Of a stretch of 64,000 nucleotides of DNA, positions 33,304 through 41,974 are shown piece by piece. The position numbers and the translations under genes are program-made. Under the pieces are notes generated by a model. It worked only from the letters and a program-made list of their open reading frames with translations. It did not search any database and was not told where the DNA came from. The stretch comes from Solwaraspora sp. WMMA2056 (lineage in GTDB: Bacteria > Actinomycetota > Actinomycetes > Mycobacteriales > Micromonosporaceae). The DNA is taken from the NCBI RefSeq assembly GCF_030345095.1, contig NZ_CP128360.1, positions 6,386,001 through 6,450,000 of the forward strand, given 5' to 3'. How positions within the stretch are numbered: position 1 is the stretch's first letter; every line of letters starts with the position of its first letter.

Positions 33304-34623
33304 GTGCCCGAACTGACCACGCCCCCACCGCCCCGGCCGTGGAGCGCGCCGACCGCCGCCGGCGGCGTCCGTACCGCCCTGCGGTTGCCCGGATCGAAGT
33401 CGATGACCGCCCGCGCCCTGGTGCTCGGCGCCGTCGCCGCCGGACCCGGCACCGTCACCCGGCCGCTGCGGGCCCGGGACACCACGCTGATGAGTGCCGC
33501 TCTCGGCGCGCTCGGCGTCGACCTGGACACCTCGTCGGCGCAGCGGTGGACCGTTCGGCCCGGCCCGCTGCGCGGATCGACGCAGATCGACGTCGGTCTG
33601 GCCGGCACCATCATGCGCTTCCTGCCGGCCGTCGCCGCGCTCGCCGACGGCCCGGTCACCTTCGACGGCGACCCGCACGCCCGGACCCGGCCACTCGGTC
33701 CGCTGCTGGCCGGCCTTCGGGCACTCGGGGTCGACATCGACGCCGCCGACGGCGACCTGCTGCCGATCACCGTGCACGGCACCGGGCAGGTCCCCGGTGG
33801 TGCCGTGACGGTCGACGCCACCAGGTCCAGCCAGTTCGTCTCCGGCCTGCTGCTGGCCGCGCCCCGGTTCACCGACGGCGTGACCGTCCGACACGTCGGT
33901 GCCGCGCTGCCGTCCACCCCGCACGTGCGGATGACCGTCGAGATGCTGCGCGCCGCCGGCGCCGTCGTCGACGACTCGGTGGCCGACACCTGGCGGGTCG
34001 AGCCGGGCGAGCTGGCCGGCCGCGACTGCGTGGTCGAACCGGACCTGTCCGGGGCGATGCCGTTCTTCGCCGCCGCGCTGGTCACCGGCGGTACGGTCAC
34101 CCTGGTCGGCTGGCCGACACACAGCGTGCAGCCGATCCGGCAGCTGACCGACCTCGTCGAGCAGCTCGGTGGCACCGTGACCGTCGGCCCGGCCGGACTC
34201 ACCGTGACCGGCACCGGCACCATCCACGGCCTCACCGCCGACCTGCGGGAGGTCGGCGAACTCACCCCGGTGCTCGCGGCGCTCGCCGCGCTGGCCGATT
34301 CGCCGTCGCGACTGACCGGTGTCGCGCACATCCGGGGGCACGAGACCGACCGGCTGGCCGCCCTCGCCGCCGAACTGACCGGCCTCGGCGCCCAGGTCAC
34401 CGAGCTGCCCGACGGGCTGGAGATCGACCCGAAACCGTTGCGCGGCGGCACCTGGCGCACCTACGACGACCACCGGATGGCGCACGCGGCGGCCGTTCTC
34501 GGGCTGGTCGTGCCCGACGTCGAGCTGACCGACGTCGGCTGCACCTCCAAGACGCTGCCCGAATTCCCGACCCTGTGGTCGGCCGTGGCCGCCGGCGACC
34601 CGGGCGAACTGGCAGACTCGTGA
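33304..34623 (+). CDS. aroA: 3-phosphoshikimate 1-carboxyvinyltransferase (EPSP synthase)
   Basis: 439 residues from GTG 33304. LPGSKSMTARALVLGAVAAG (residues 23-42) is the substrate loop; GTIMRFLPA, SSQFVSGLLLAAP, DLSGAMPFFAAALVTGG and RTYDDHRMAHAAAVLGL follow. It joins shikimate-3-phosphate and PEP in aromatic amino acid synthesis. The rsgA gene follows within 8 bases, as in other actinobacteria. Confidence 0.96.
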   Translation: MPELTTPPPPRPWSAPTAAGGVRTALRLPGSKSMTARALVLGAVAAGPGTVTRPLRARDTTLMSAALGALGVDLDTSSAQRWTVRPGPLRGSTQIDVGLAGTIMRFLPAVAALADGPVTFDGDPHARTRPLGPLLAGLRALGVDIDAADGDLLPITVHGTGQVPGGAVTVDATRSSQFVSGLLLAAPRFTDGVTVRHVGAALPSTPHVRMTVEMLRAAGAVVDDSVADTWRVEPGELAGRDCVVEPDLSGAMPFFAAALVTGGTVTLVGWPTHSVQPIRQLTDLVEQLGGTVTVGPAGLTVTGTGTIHGLTADLREVGELTPVLAALAALADSPSRLTGVAHIRGHETDRLAALAAELTGLGAQVTELPDGLEIDPKPLRGGTWRTYDDHRMAHAAAVLGLVVPDVELTDVGCTSKTLPEFPTLWSAVAAGDPGELADS

Positions 34624-34630
34624 CCAGCCG

Positions 34631-35803
34631 GTGGCGCGGACACCGGCATCCGTAGAGGGGAGCACCGTCCTGGCCGGTCGGCGCAGGGAGTACGACGAGG
34701 ACGACGTACGGGTCCGCCCGCGCCGGTCCTCCCGCCCGCGTACCCGGACCCGGCCGGCGCACTCCGACGCGGTCGACGGGTTCGTGGTCACCGTCGACCG
34801 GGGCCGGTACGGCTGTGTGCTCGCCGACGCCGCCCCGGACTCCCCCGACGGGCCGCCACCGGTGGTGACCGCGATGCGGGCCCGGGAGCTCGGCCGCCGG
34901 GCGGTGGTGGTGGGTGACCGGGTCGGCCTGGTCGGCGACGTCTCGGGCGACACCGGCAGTCTCGCCCGGATCGTGCGCATCGACGAGCGGGTGTCGGTGC
35001 TGCGGCGTACCGCCGACGACGACGATTCCACCCCGGAGGGGCGACTGGAGCGGGTGGTGGTCGCCAACGCCGACCAGTTGGTGATCGTGAGCGCGCTGGC
35101 GGATCCGCCACCCCGGACCGGGTTCATCGACCGGTGCCTGGTCGCCGCGTACGACGCCGGGATCGCGCCGCTGCTGTGCCTGACCAAGGCCGACCTGGCC
35201 GGCCCGGAACAGGTCGTCGACTACTACCGCGATCTCGACCTGGCGTACGTGCTGTGCCGGCCGGGCAGCGACCTGACCGAGCTGCGCGAGCGGCTCGCCG
35301 GCCGGTTGTCGGTGCTCGTCGGGCATTCCGGGGTCGGCAAGAGCACCCTGGTCAACCGGTTGGTCCCGGAGGCGTTGCGGGCCGTCGGCACGGTCAGCGC
35401 GATCGGCCGGGGCCGGCACACGTCGTCCAGCGCCGTCGCGCTGCGGCTGCCCCGGCGGCCGGCGGCCAGCTCCGGCGACGGACCAGGCGCGGCCAGCCGT
35501 GCCGGGGCGGGCGCCGACCGCGACGCCGATCCGGGGTGGATCGTCGACACGCCCGGGGTGCGCAGCTTCGGGCTGGCCCACGTGTCGGCCGACAGCCTGC
35601 TGCACGGATTCCCCGACCTGGTCGAGGGCAGTCTCGACTGCCCGCCGAACTGCGAGCACACCGGCGGGGCCGAGCAGTGCCGGCTGGCGGCCTGGGTGGC
35701 GGCCGGCAACGCCGACGCGCGACGGCTCGCGTCGTACCGCCGGTTGCTGGACTCGCGCGCCGGAGAGGCCGACCAGGGGACCTCCGACCATCGCGTGCGG
35801 TAA
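34631..35803 (+). CDS. rsgA: Ribosome small-subunit GTPase RsgA
   Basis: 390 residues from GTG 34631. Circularly permuted GTPase: the OB fold (VVTVDRGRYGCVL, VGDRVGLVGD) comes first, then G4 LTKADLAG, G1 GHSGVGKST (about 238) and G3 DTPGVRSFG; zinc ligands CPPNCEHTGGAEQC end the protein. An Ala/Gly-rich insert occurs between G1 and G3. It helps mature the 30S subunit. A strong site GAGGGGAG at 34655-34662 lies inside the frame, 7 bases before CTG 34670, so the real start may be that CTG (377 residues). Confidence 0.94.
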   Translation: MARTPASVEGSTVLAGRRREYDEDDVRVRPRRSSRPRTRTRPAHSDAVDGFVVTVDRGRYGCVLADAAPDSPDGPPPVVTAMRARELGRRAVVVGDRVGLVGDVSGDTGSLARIVRIDERVSVLRRTADDDDSTPEGRLERVVVANADQLVIVSALADPPPRTGFIDRCLVAAYDAGIAPLLCLTKADLAGPEQVVDYYRDLDLAYVLCRPGSDLTELRERLAGRLSVLVGHSGVGKSTLVNRLVPEALRAVGTVSAIGRGRHTSSSAVALRLPRRPAASSGDGPGAASRAGAGADRDADPGWIVDTPGVRSFGLAHVSADSLLHGFPDLVEGSLDCPPNCEHTGGAEQCRLAAWVAAGNADARRLASYRRLLDSRAGEADQGTSDHRVR

Positions 35804-35821
35804 TCCGATACCTTTCCCGCC

Positions 35822-36613
35822 ATGGCCCGGTACGCCGACGATCTCTCCCTCGCCCACCTGCTCGCGGACACTGCAGACTCGATATCGATGGCCCGGTTCC
35901 GGGCACTCGACCTGAGTGTCGAAGCCAAACCGGACCTCACCCCGGTCTCCGATGCGGACACCGCCGTGGAGAAGGCGTTGCGGGCCACCCTCGCCCGGAC
36001 CCGCCCCCGGGACGGGGTGCTCGGCGAGGAGTTCGGTGCCTCGGTCGCGGCGGCCGGTCCGGGCAACCGCCAGTGGGTGATCGACCCGATCGACGGCACC
36101 AAGAACTTCATCCGCGGGGTGCCGATCTGGGCCACCCTGATCTGCCTGATGGAACGCGACCAGCCGGTGGTCGGCCTGGTCTCCGCGCCGGCGCTGGGGC
36201 GCCGCTGGTGGGCGGCGGTCGGACACGGCGCGTACGCCGGACGGCACACCGCGGCCGCGACCCCGATCCGGGTCTCCGGGGTCCGCCGCCTCGCCGACGC
36301 CAGCTTCTGCTACTCGTCGCTGACCAGCTGGGAGGAGTCGGGACGGCTGGACGCGATGCTCGACATCATGCGCTCGGTGTGGCGCAGCCGCGCGTACGGC
36401 GACTTCTACGGCTACATGCTGCTCGCCGAGGGGGCCGTCGACGCGATGGTGGAGCCGGAGCTGTCGCTGTGGGACCTGGCCGCGTTGATCCCGATCGTCA
36501 CCGAGGCCGGTGGCACCTTCACCGACCTGACCGGTAAGCCGGGGCCGGCCGGCGGCAGCGCCGTCGCCAGCAACGGGAAGCTGCATTCGGACCTGCTGCA
36601 CCGGCTCAGCTGA
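35822..36613 (+). CDS. hisN: Histidinol-phosphatase
   Basis: 263 residues of the inositol-monophosphatase superfamily. Metal ligands are in GEEFG (about 69), WVIDPIDGTKNFIRG (about 88-102) and SLWDLAAL (about 217). The IDGTKNFIRG pattern and VWRSRAYGDFYGYML block are typical of the HisN group of actinobacteria rather than IMPases. It dephosphorylates histidinol phosphate. It starts 18 bases after rsgA and is likely in the aroA-rsgA-hisN operon. Confidence 0.92.
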   Translation: MARYADDLSLAHLLADTADSISMARFRALDLSVEAKPDLTPVSDADTAVEKALRATLARTRPRDGVLGEEFGASVAAAGPGNRQWVIDPIDGTKNFIRGVPIWATLICLMERDQPVVGLVSAPALGRRWWAAVGHGAYAGRHTAAATPIRVSGVRRLADASFCYSSLTSWEESGRLDAMLDIMRSVWRSRAYGDFYGYMLLAEGAVDAMVEPELSLWDLAALIPIVTEAGGTFTDLTGKPGPAGGSAVASNGKLHSDLLHRLS

Positions 36614-36643
36614 CGGTCGGTCGTCCGGTTCGTCGCCGACCGT
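36613..36643 (+). terminator. Weak hairpin after hisN
   Basis: ACGGTCGG (36613-36620) and CCGACCGT (36636-36643), 8-bp arms with a 15-base loop immediately after the hisN stop. A plausible but modest terminator. Confidence 0.45.
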
Positions 36644-36688
36644 GTCGACGACTGCCAGATCGCCGGGATCACGCCGGCCTGCACGGAT

Positions 36689-37855
36689 GTGAGCGAAGCC
36701 ACCGTCTATCCTCGCCGGGTGACGTCGACCGGCTGGTGTTTCCTCGCGGCGATGGTCGCCACGTACGGCGTCGCACATCTGTTCCAGGCCGTCGCCGCAG
36801 CCCGTACGACTGTCCGGCACTGCTTCGACCCGGGCCTGCTGCTGCGCCTGGCCCGCCAGCGGGTCTATCTGGTCGGGGTCGGTTGCCAGATCCTCGCCTT
36901 CGTGTTCGCCTTCTTCGCCCGCCGGGACCTGCCGCTGTTCCTGGTGCAGGCGAGTGTCGCCGCCGCGCTCGGGGTGACCGCGCTGCTCGGGGTGCTGACC
37001 CTGGGGTGGCGGCTGCCGGCGGCCGAGGTGGCGCTGCTGGTGCTGCTGCTGATCGGGGTGACCGCGCTGGTGGTCTCCGCCCGTCCGGCACCGGCGCATC
37101 AGCTCGGCCCCCGCGCGGTGGCGGTGATCGCGCTGTCCACCGTGGTGATCGCCGCGTTGGGGGCGCTCGCCGCCCGGTTCACCGGGCCGTCGGCCTCGGT
37201 CGGGCTCGGCCTGCTCGCCGGGTTCGCGTTCTCGGCGGCCGCGGTCGCGTCCCGGCCGCTCGCCAGCGCCGACAACTACCAGGACCTGCTCACCGAGCCG
37301 CTGCTCTACCTGCTGATCGCGCACTCCGCGATCGGCCAGTGGCTGATCGGGCTGGCGATGCAGCGCGGCTCCGTCACTGCCGCGATCGCCGCGATGGACG
37401 CCGCCGGGGCGGTGCCGGCGGCCATCGTCGGTCTGCTGCTGCTCAACGACAAGATCTGGCCGGGCCGGGAGTGGCTGGCGGCGGTCGGTTTCCTGATCAC
37501 GCTCGCCTCGGTGGTGGGTCTGACCCGGTACTCGGCGGCGCAGCACAGCGGTGCCGTACCGGCGGTCGCCGCGCCCCGACCGGCGGTCGCCGGACCGGCC
37601 GCCCACCCCGGGGGCGTTCCGGCCGCCCACCCCGGGGGCGTTCCCACGGCCCGTGGCGAGGTCGGGCCGACCCGCGTCGGCGGGGGTCAGGCGGCCCGGA
37701 CGGCAGCGGCGGTCGGGGCCGGCTCGATCGCGTCGGCGTCGATCGCCGTCAGGTCCAGTTCCACCTCGACCGGTGCGACCGACTCGCCGTCGGGCGGCAC
37801 CACGGCGACCGTCGACGCCGCCTCCGGCGTACCCCGCAATCCGAGCACCCGCTGA
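36689..37855 (+). CDS. Multi-span transporter-like protein (EamA/DMT type)
   Basis: 388 residues from GTG 36689 (GTG 36719 is an alternative). About nine membrane helices are packed between residues 14 and 278, in the layout of drug/metabolite permeases, with MDAAGAVPAAIVGLLLLNDKIWPGREW near the end of the core. From residue 290 a low-complexity tail of about 100 residues begins, including two copies of AAHPGGVP. The last 169 bases overlap the 3' end of the convergent glycosyltransferase gene. Substrate unknown. Confidence 0.75.
   Translation: MSEATVYPRRVTSTGWCFLAAMVATYGVAHLFQAVAAARTTVRHCFDPGLLLRLARQRVYLVGVGCQILAFVFAFFARRDLPLFLVQASVAAALGVTALLGVLTLGWRLPAAEVALLVLLLIGVTALVVSARPAPAHQLGPRAVAVIALSTVVIAALGALAARFTGPSASVGLGLLAGFAFSAAAVASRPLASADNYQDLLTEPLLYLLIAHSAIGQWLIGLAMQRGSVTAAIAAMDAAGAVPAAIVGLLLLNDKIWPGREWLAAVGFLITLASVVGLTRYSAAQHSGAVPAVAAPRPAVAGPAAHPGGVPAAHPGGVPTARGEVGPTRVGGGQAARTAAAVGAGSIASASIAVRSSSTSTGATDSPSGGTTATVDAASGVPRNPSTR
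37597..37644. repeat. Exact 24-bp tandem duplication
   Basis: Two identical 24-bp copies (37597-37620, 37621-37644) inside the tail of the transporter-like gene. Each copy adds eight residues (AAHPGGVP). It lies just before the overlap with the glycosyltransferase gene. Confidence 0.95.
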
Positions 37856-39066
37856 TACAGCCGTTCGACGGCGGCTGCGGTCCGTTCCCAGCTGTAGCGG
37901 CACCGGACCCGGTCGATCCCGGCATGGCCGAAGGCGAACCGCTCGGCCTCGTCGGCGAGCAGCCGCCGTACGGTGACGCCGAGGGCCCGGACGTCGCCCA
38001 CCGGCACCAACCGCCCGGTCACCGAGTCCACCACGCAATCGGCGACGCCGCCGTGGGCGTACCCGACCACCGGGATGCCGCAGGCCATCGCCTCCAGCGC
38101 CACGGTGCCGACCGGGGCGTACCGGGCGGCGCAGACGACCACGTCGACCGAACGGTACAGCTGCGGCATCTCCTCGGCCGGCACCGCGCCGGCGAGTTCG
38201 ACCCGGTCGGCGACCCCGTACCGGTGGGCCACCTCGAGCAGCCGGCGGGCACCGGGGTCGTCGGCCAGTTCGGCCCGGGACGGCCCGCCGACGATGATCA
38301 GATCGGCGTCGCCGACCAGCCGCAACGCGCCGAGCAGCGCGTCGTGGCCGGAACCGGGGACGAGGTCGCCGACGGCGAGCAGCCGTCGACGCCGCCGCCG
38401 GGGCGGGTCGGGATCCGGGGTGAACCGGGCGGTGTCCACGCCGGGCGGGATCAGCACCACCGACGCCCGGTCCCGACCCAGCCGGGCGAGTTCGTCGACC
38501 TCCTCGGTGCACTGTGCGACCGCCGCGTCGACGACCCGGCCCAGCGCCCGCTCCAACGCGATCCGGACCTGCGGGCCCCGGTACCCGCTGCCGAGCATGC
38601 GCTGCTGATGACTGCCGATGCTGTGGAAGGTCTGCACCAGCGGGATCCGGCCGTCGGCCACCGCGCTGGCGGCGGCGAGCCCGCCGGGCCAGAAGTGTCC
38701 GTGCACCACGTCCGGCGTCCACTGGCCGGAACCCCACTGGCCGGCCAGCATCCGCCCGAACTCCGGCAGGTACGCCAGCAGGTCCGCGGTGGGCAGCCGG
38801 GTCGGTGGCCCGACCGGGATCCGTACCAGTTGGTAGCCGTCGCGTTCGACGGTGTGCGGCTCGTCGGGGTCGGTCCACCGCTGGTGTACGCGTACCTCGT
38901 GACCGAGGGCCGCCAGCTCGCGGGCGAGCCGGGCGATGTGCGCGGCGGTGCCGGTCAGCGGCTGACCGGCCGGGTTCACGTCGGCGGGGCACCGGGCGGG
39001 GTCCCGGTCCGGGCCGGCACGGCGCAGCGACGCTCCACCGTGTGCGGACACCAGAGCGACCCGCAT
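37687..39066 (-). CDS. Glycosyltransferase family 4
   Basis: 459 residues from ATG 39066, after GGAGGTGACG. GT-B fold: N-terminal TGTAAHIARLARELAALGHEV and VVHGHFWPGGLAAASAV, C-terminal LLAVGDLVPGSGHDALLGAL, LAGAVPAEEMPQLYRSVDVVV and APVGTVALEAMACGIPVVGY, the donor-sugar-binding E-x7-E region. An insertion with DPARCPADVNPAGQP occurs near residue 30. The last 50 residues are an acidic/Ala tail that overlaps the convergent gene. It likely glycosylates a lipid or polysaccharide; acceptor unknown. Confidence 0.9.
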   Translation of the reverse strand: MRVALVSAHGGASLRRAGPDRDPARCPADVNPAGQPLTGTAAHIARLARELAALGHEVRVHQRWTDPDEPHTVERDGYQLVRIPVGPPTRLPTADLLAYLPEFGRMLAGQWGSGQWTPDVVHGHFWPGGLAAASAVADGRIPLVQTFHSIGSHQQRMLGSGYRGPQVRIALERALGRVVDAAVAQCTEEVDELARLGRDRASVVLIPPGVDTARFTPDPDPPRRRRRRLLAVGDLVPGSGHDALLGALRLVGDADLIIVGGPSRAELADDPGARRLLEVAHRYGVADRVELAGAVPAEEMPQLYRSVDVVVCAARYAPVGTVALEAMACGIPVVGYAHGGVADCVVDSVTGRLVPVGDVRALGVTVRRLLADEAERFAFGHAGIDRVRCRYSWERTAAAVERLYQRVLGLRGTPEAASTVAVVPPDGESVAPVEVELDLTAIDADAIEPAPTAAAVRAA

Positions 39067-39229
39067 CGTCACCTCCGTGGGTTCGTCACCGTTGGTAGTG
39101 GTTCTTTCTAACCTCTGCCGTCCGGCCGAACACCCGGTTCCGGGCAGCACCACCCTGGGGTGAGGCCGGGATGAGGTGCGACAACGCACACCGGCGGTAT
39201 GACCGGAGCAAACCGGGGTACCAGTACGT

Positions 39230-40090
39230 ATGGCAGCGACCAGGACGCGGAGCAGCCGCATCCGCCCACCGGGTACGTCACCGCGCCGCGACGCCGCCGG
39301 ACCGTCCGGTGACGTACCGTCCCGGCGGCGCACCGCCGTGGATCGGCCCGACGAAACGCCGCGTACCGCCGCCGTGCGACTGTCGTCACAGCCGATCGTC
39401 CGGCTGGTCGGCGAGCTGACCACCGACACCGTGGGGCAACTACGTGACGCGCTGCTCGACTGCCTGGCCGACCGGGCCGCCCCGCTCGGGGTCGACGTCT
39501 CCGGGCTGCACGTCGCCGAACCGACGGCGCTGCTGCGCCTCGCCGACGTCCCGCAGACGGTCGCCGACTGGCCCGCCGGCGGCCTGGTCTGCACCGCCCC
39601 GCCACCGGGGGCCGGGTCGCTGTGGGCGGCCGCCGGGTTCTCCGTACTGCCGGATCGTCAGCTGGCGTGCGCCCTGCTGGCCGGGGCGCCGGCGGCCCGC
39701 GCGCTCGGCGTCGAGCTCGAACCGGTCGCGGGCGCGGCGCGCTCCGCGCGGGCGTTGCTGACCCGCGCCTGCCGACAGTGGGACGTCCCGCAGCTGATCG
39801 ATCCGGCCGCCCTCGCGTTGACCGAGCTGGTCAACAACGTCGTGGTGCACGCCGGTACGGCGATGTCGGTGCGGATCGGCTACCGCGACGGCTGTCTGCG
39901 GCTGTCGGTCCGGGACGGCTCCCCCGGCGCACCGCGACCCGGTTCGCCGGTGTCGCCGACCGCACTCGGTGGGCGGGGGATGTGGCTGGTCGAATCGGTG
40001 GCCCGCCGGTGGGGCTGCACCGCACTCGCCGACGGAAAACTGGTCTGGGCCGTGCTCGACCCGGCGGACCGTTCGTGGGAAGGAGCCTGA
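39230..40090 (+). CDS. STAS-like plus GHKL ATPase protein (stress signalling)
   Basis: 286 residues. The basic N-terminal 50 residues may be misassigned, since no ribosome site is evident. Residues 53-150 resemble a STAS domain (VRLVGELTTDTVGQLRDALL, LGVDVSGLHVAEPTALLRLA). Residues 165-286 are an RsbW-type ATPase (ALALTELVNNVVVHAG, LRLSVRDGSPGAP, GGRGMWLVESVARRWG). The fusion of an antagonist-like and kinase-like domain suggests a self-contained switch for a sigma factor or diguanylate cyclase partner. Confidence 0.75.
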   Translation: MAATRTRSSRIRPPGTSPRRDAAGPSGDVPSRRRTAVDRPDETPRTAAVRLSSQPIVRLVGELTTDTVGQLRDALLDCLADRAAPLGVDVSGLHVAEPTALLRLADVPQTVADWPAGGLVCTAPPPGAGSLWAAAGFSVLPDRQLACALLAGAPAARALGVELEPVAGAARSARALLTRACRQWDVPQLIDPAALALTELVNNVVVHAGTAMSVRIGYRDGCLRLSVRDGSPGAPRPGSPVSPTALGGRGMWLVESVARRWGCTALADGKLVWAVLDPADRSWEGA

Positions 40091-40091
40091 G

Positions 40092-40574
40092 GTGGGACGT
40101 GTGGTTTCCGGTCCGGCGCGATGGGCGTTGCTGGTGGGTGGCGCGGCGGTGGGGTACCTGATCGGTCGACGGGCCGCCGGTGCCGGGCGCGAGCGCCGTC
40201 GCGGCCCGGCGACCGGCCGGGCGGCCCCGGCACCCGGTACGGTCACCGCCCCGGCGTCCGGTTCGGTCGCTCCGGTCCGCCCGGCTGTCGCGCCCGCCGG
40301 GCAGCGGCCCGGCGCCGACCTCGGCTACCGCCCGGGCCGCCCGGCCGACAAGGACTTCGCGGCGGACGTGGTCAGCGGCGCGTCGGCGACGACGGCCTCG
40401 CATCCGTACGAGGTCCGACCGGGCCGCACCACGGCGAGCCCGGTGGCTCCCGTCGGTGACCCGGTGGTGCCGACCGGCAGCGACGGCGACGGTGGTCCGC
40501 CGCCGCTGCGCCGCCGCCCGGACCGGTCCAGCCAGTCCGGGTACGGCGAGTCCGGGTACGGCGAGTCCCGGTAG
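40092..40574 (+). CDS. Hypothetical protein with N-terminal hydrophobic segment
   Basis: 160 residues from GTG 40092, one base after the previous stop, so translationally coupled. Residues 6-24 (ARWALLVGGAAVGYLIG) form one membrane helix with a basic flank; the remainder is Pro/Ala/Arg-rich and disordered, ending in two SGYGES repeats. Not recognised. Its position suggests a membrane partner of the STAS/ATPase protein. Confidence 0.55.
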   Translation: MGRVVSGPARWALLVGGAAVGYLIGRRAAGAGRERRRGPATGRAAPAPGTVTAPASGSVAPVRPAVAPAGQRPGADLGYRPGRPADKDFAADVVSGASATTASHPYEVRPGRTTASPVAPVGDPVVPTGSDGDGGPPPLRRRPDRSSQSGYGESGYGESR

Positions 40575-40626
40575 GGCGAGTCCGCACCCGGTGTGTGACC
40601 CGCACACCGACGGGTATTGGGACGGC

Positions 40627-41211
40627 ATGCGTGAAGACGACTTCCCCCGGCCGGTTTCCGACACGGAGTCCGAAGGGATCCCCGAGATCGCCGACGACGA
40701 CTCGACCGCGTACGACGACGTGGCCAGCGGCCGGGAGGCCGACGGCCCGGACCCGGCGAGCATCCCGGGCGACGTGCCGGTGGCGGTGGACCACTTCGGC
40801 AACACCGCGCAGGAGCAGCGCGACGGCGAGTCGTTGGACTACAAGATCGCCCGGGAGTCGTTGCCGGAGCCGGTGACCGATCCGCTCGCCGGTCCGGTCG
40901 ACCGGGCGCTCGGTGACGAGGCCGACAGCGAGCAGGCCCGTACCCAGGCGCAGCGCGACGCCGATGTGCTCGACCCCGGTCCCTACTCGGATCCCGACTC
41001 GCCGGTGTCGGTGTACGACCACGGCCGGCTCGGCGGTGCGGCCGGGGACGGCCTGGTGGGTCGACTGGTCGCCGGCGACGAAGGTGCGCCCACCGACGAC
41101 GAACCGGACTCGGTGGCGACGGATGCCGGCGCGGCCGGCGGCGGAGCCAGCGCCGAGGAGCTGGCCATCCACGAGACCGAACCACCGGCGGACCGGCCGA
41201 TCGCCACCTGA
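40627..41211 (+). CDS. DUF5709-type acidic protein
   Basis: 194 residues from ATG 40627. Strongly acidic. The blocks HFGNTAQEQRDGESLDYKIA, GRLVAGDEGAP and GGGASAEELAIHET match the DUF5709 family common in actinobacteria. No enzymatic motif. It starts about 50 bases after the preceding gene and may share its transcript. Function unknown. Confidence 0.8.
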   Translation: MREDDFPRPVSDTESEGIPEIADDDSTAYDDVASGREADGPDPASIPGDVPVAVDHFGNTAQEQRDGESLDYKIARESLPEPVTDPLAGPVDRALGDEADSEQARTQAQRDADVLDPGPYSDPDSPVSVYDHGRLGGAAGDGLVGRLVAGDEGAPTDDEPDSVATDAGAAGGGASAEELAIHETEPPADRPIAT

Positions 41212-41219
41212 CCGGAGTG

Positions 41220-41254
41220 CCGGCCTGTGCTGACCGTCGCCGCCCGCAGGCCGG
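41220..41254. terminator. Bidirectional hairpin with duplicated right arm
   Basis: CCGGCCTG (41220-41227) pairs with CAGGCCGG (41247-41254); the right arm occurs again at 41273-41280 because of a tandem duplication. Between convergent genes. Confidence 0.6.
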
Positions 41255-41279
41255 CTGACCGTCGCCGCCCCGCAGGCCG
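41229..41279. repeat. 25/26-bp tandem duplication
   Basis: Copies 41229-41253 and 41254-41279 differ by a single C insertion. Located in the intergenic terminator region. Confidence 0.9.
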
Positions 41280-41280
41280 G

Positions 41281-41949
41281 CTACTCGTCCAGGCCGCGTT
41301 CGATCGCGTACCGGGTGAGTTCCACCCGGTTGTGCAGTTGCAGCTTGCCGAGGGTGTTCTGCACGTGGTTCTGCACCGTCCGGTGGGACAGTCCCAGTCG
41401 GGCGGCGATCTGCTTGTACGACAGCCCCTTGGCGACCAGCCGCAGCACCTCGGTCTCCCGGTCGGTCAGCCGTGGTTCGTCGCCGCCGGGTTCCGGGGTG
41501 GCGGCCAGCCGGCGGTACTCGCCGAGGACCAGGCCGGCCAGCCCCGGGGTGAACACGGCATCACCGGCGGCGGTCCGCGCCACCGCGTCGAGGAACTCCG
41601 CCGGGCTGGCGGATTTCACCAGGTAGCCGGTGGCGCCGGCCTTGACCGCGTCCAGCACCGACTGCTGCTCGCCGCTGGCGGAGAGCATCAGCACCCGGAC
41701 GCCGGGTCGCGCGGCGTGCAGGCCCCGGATCACCTCGACCCCGGAGACGTCGGGCAGCTGCAGGTCCAGCACGACCACCTGGGGTCGGGCAGCCGCGCAG
41801 ATCCGTACCGCCTGCCGGCCCTCCCCGGTGGTGGCGACCACGTCGTAACCGGCTTCGGCAAGGTCGCGGGCGACGCCTTCGCGCCACATCGGATGGTCGT
41901 CGACCACCATCACCCGGACCGGTGCCGTCGCCTGCTCGTCGGCTGTCAT
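41281..41949 (-). CDS. LuxR-type response regulator (MacR-like)
   Basis: 222 residues. Receiver domain: VMVVDDHPMWREGVARDL, phosphoacceptor Asp in VVVLDLQLPDVSG (about 57), Lys in GYLVKSASPAEF. The C-terminal NarL/FixJ helix-turn-helix is LTDRETEVLRLVAKGLSYKQIAARLGLS with HRTVQNHVQNTLGKL. It follows the sensor kinase by 25 bases on the same strand and is its partner by position. Confidence 0.94.
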   Translation of the reverse strand: MTADEQATAPVRVMVVDDHPMWREGVARDLAEAGYDVVATTGEGRQAVRICAAARPQVVVLDLQLPDVSGVEVIRGLHAARPGVRVLMLSASGEQQSVLDAVKAGATGYLVKSASPAEFLDAVARTAAGDAVFTPGLAGLVLGEYRRLAATPEPGGDEPRLTDRETEVLRLVAKGLSYKQIAARLGLSHRTVQNHVQNTLGKLQLHNRVELTRYAIERGLDE

Positions 41950-41974
41950 TCGCCGCGCTCCTGTCCCACCACCG

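Noticed and set aside
34397-38992. A 1531-codon open frame on the minus strand
   Set aside because: It runs across aroA, rsgA, hisN, a transporter and a glycosyltransferase, all with clear family motifs in other frames. The frame has no recognisable domain.
39067-39229. A small gene between the glycosyltransferase and the STAS/ATPase protein
   Set aside because: No frame with a ribosome site or conserved sequence; the region is best read as a divergent promoter.
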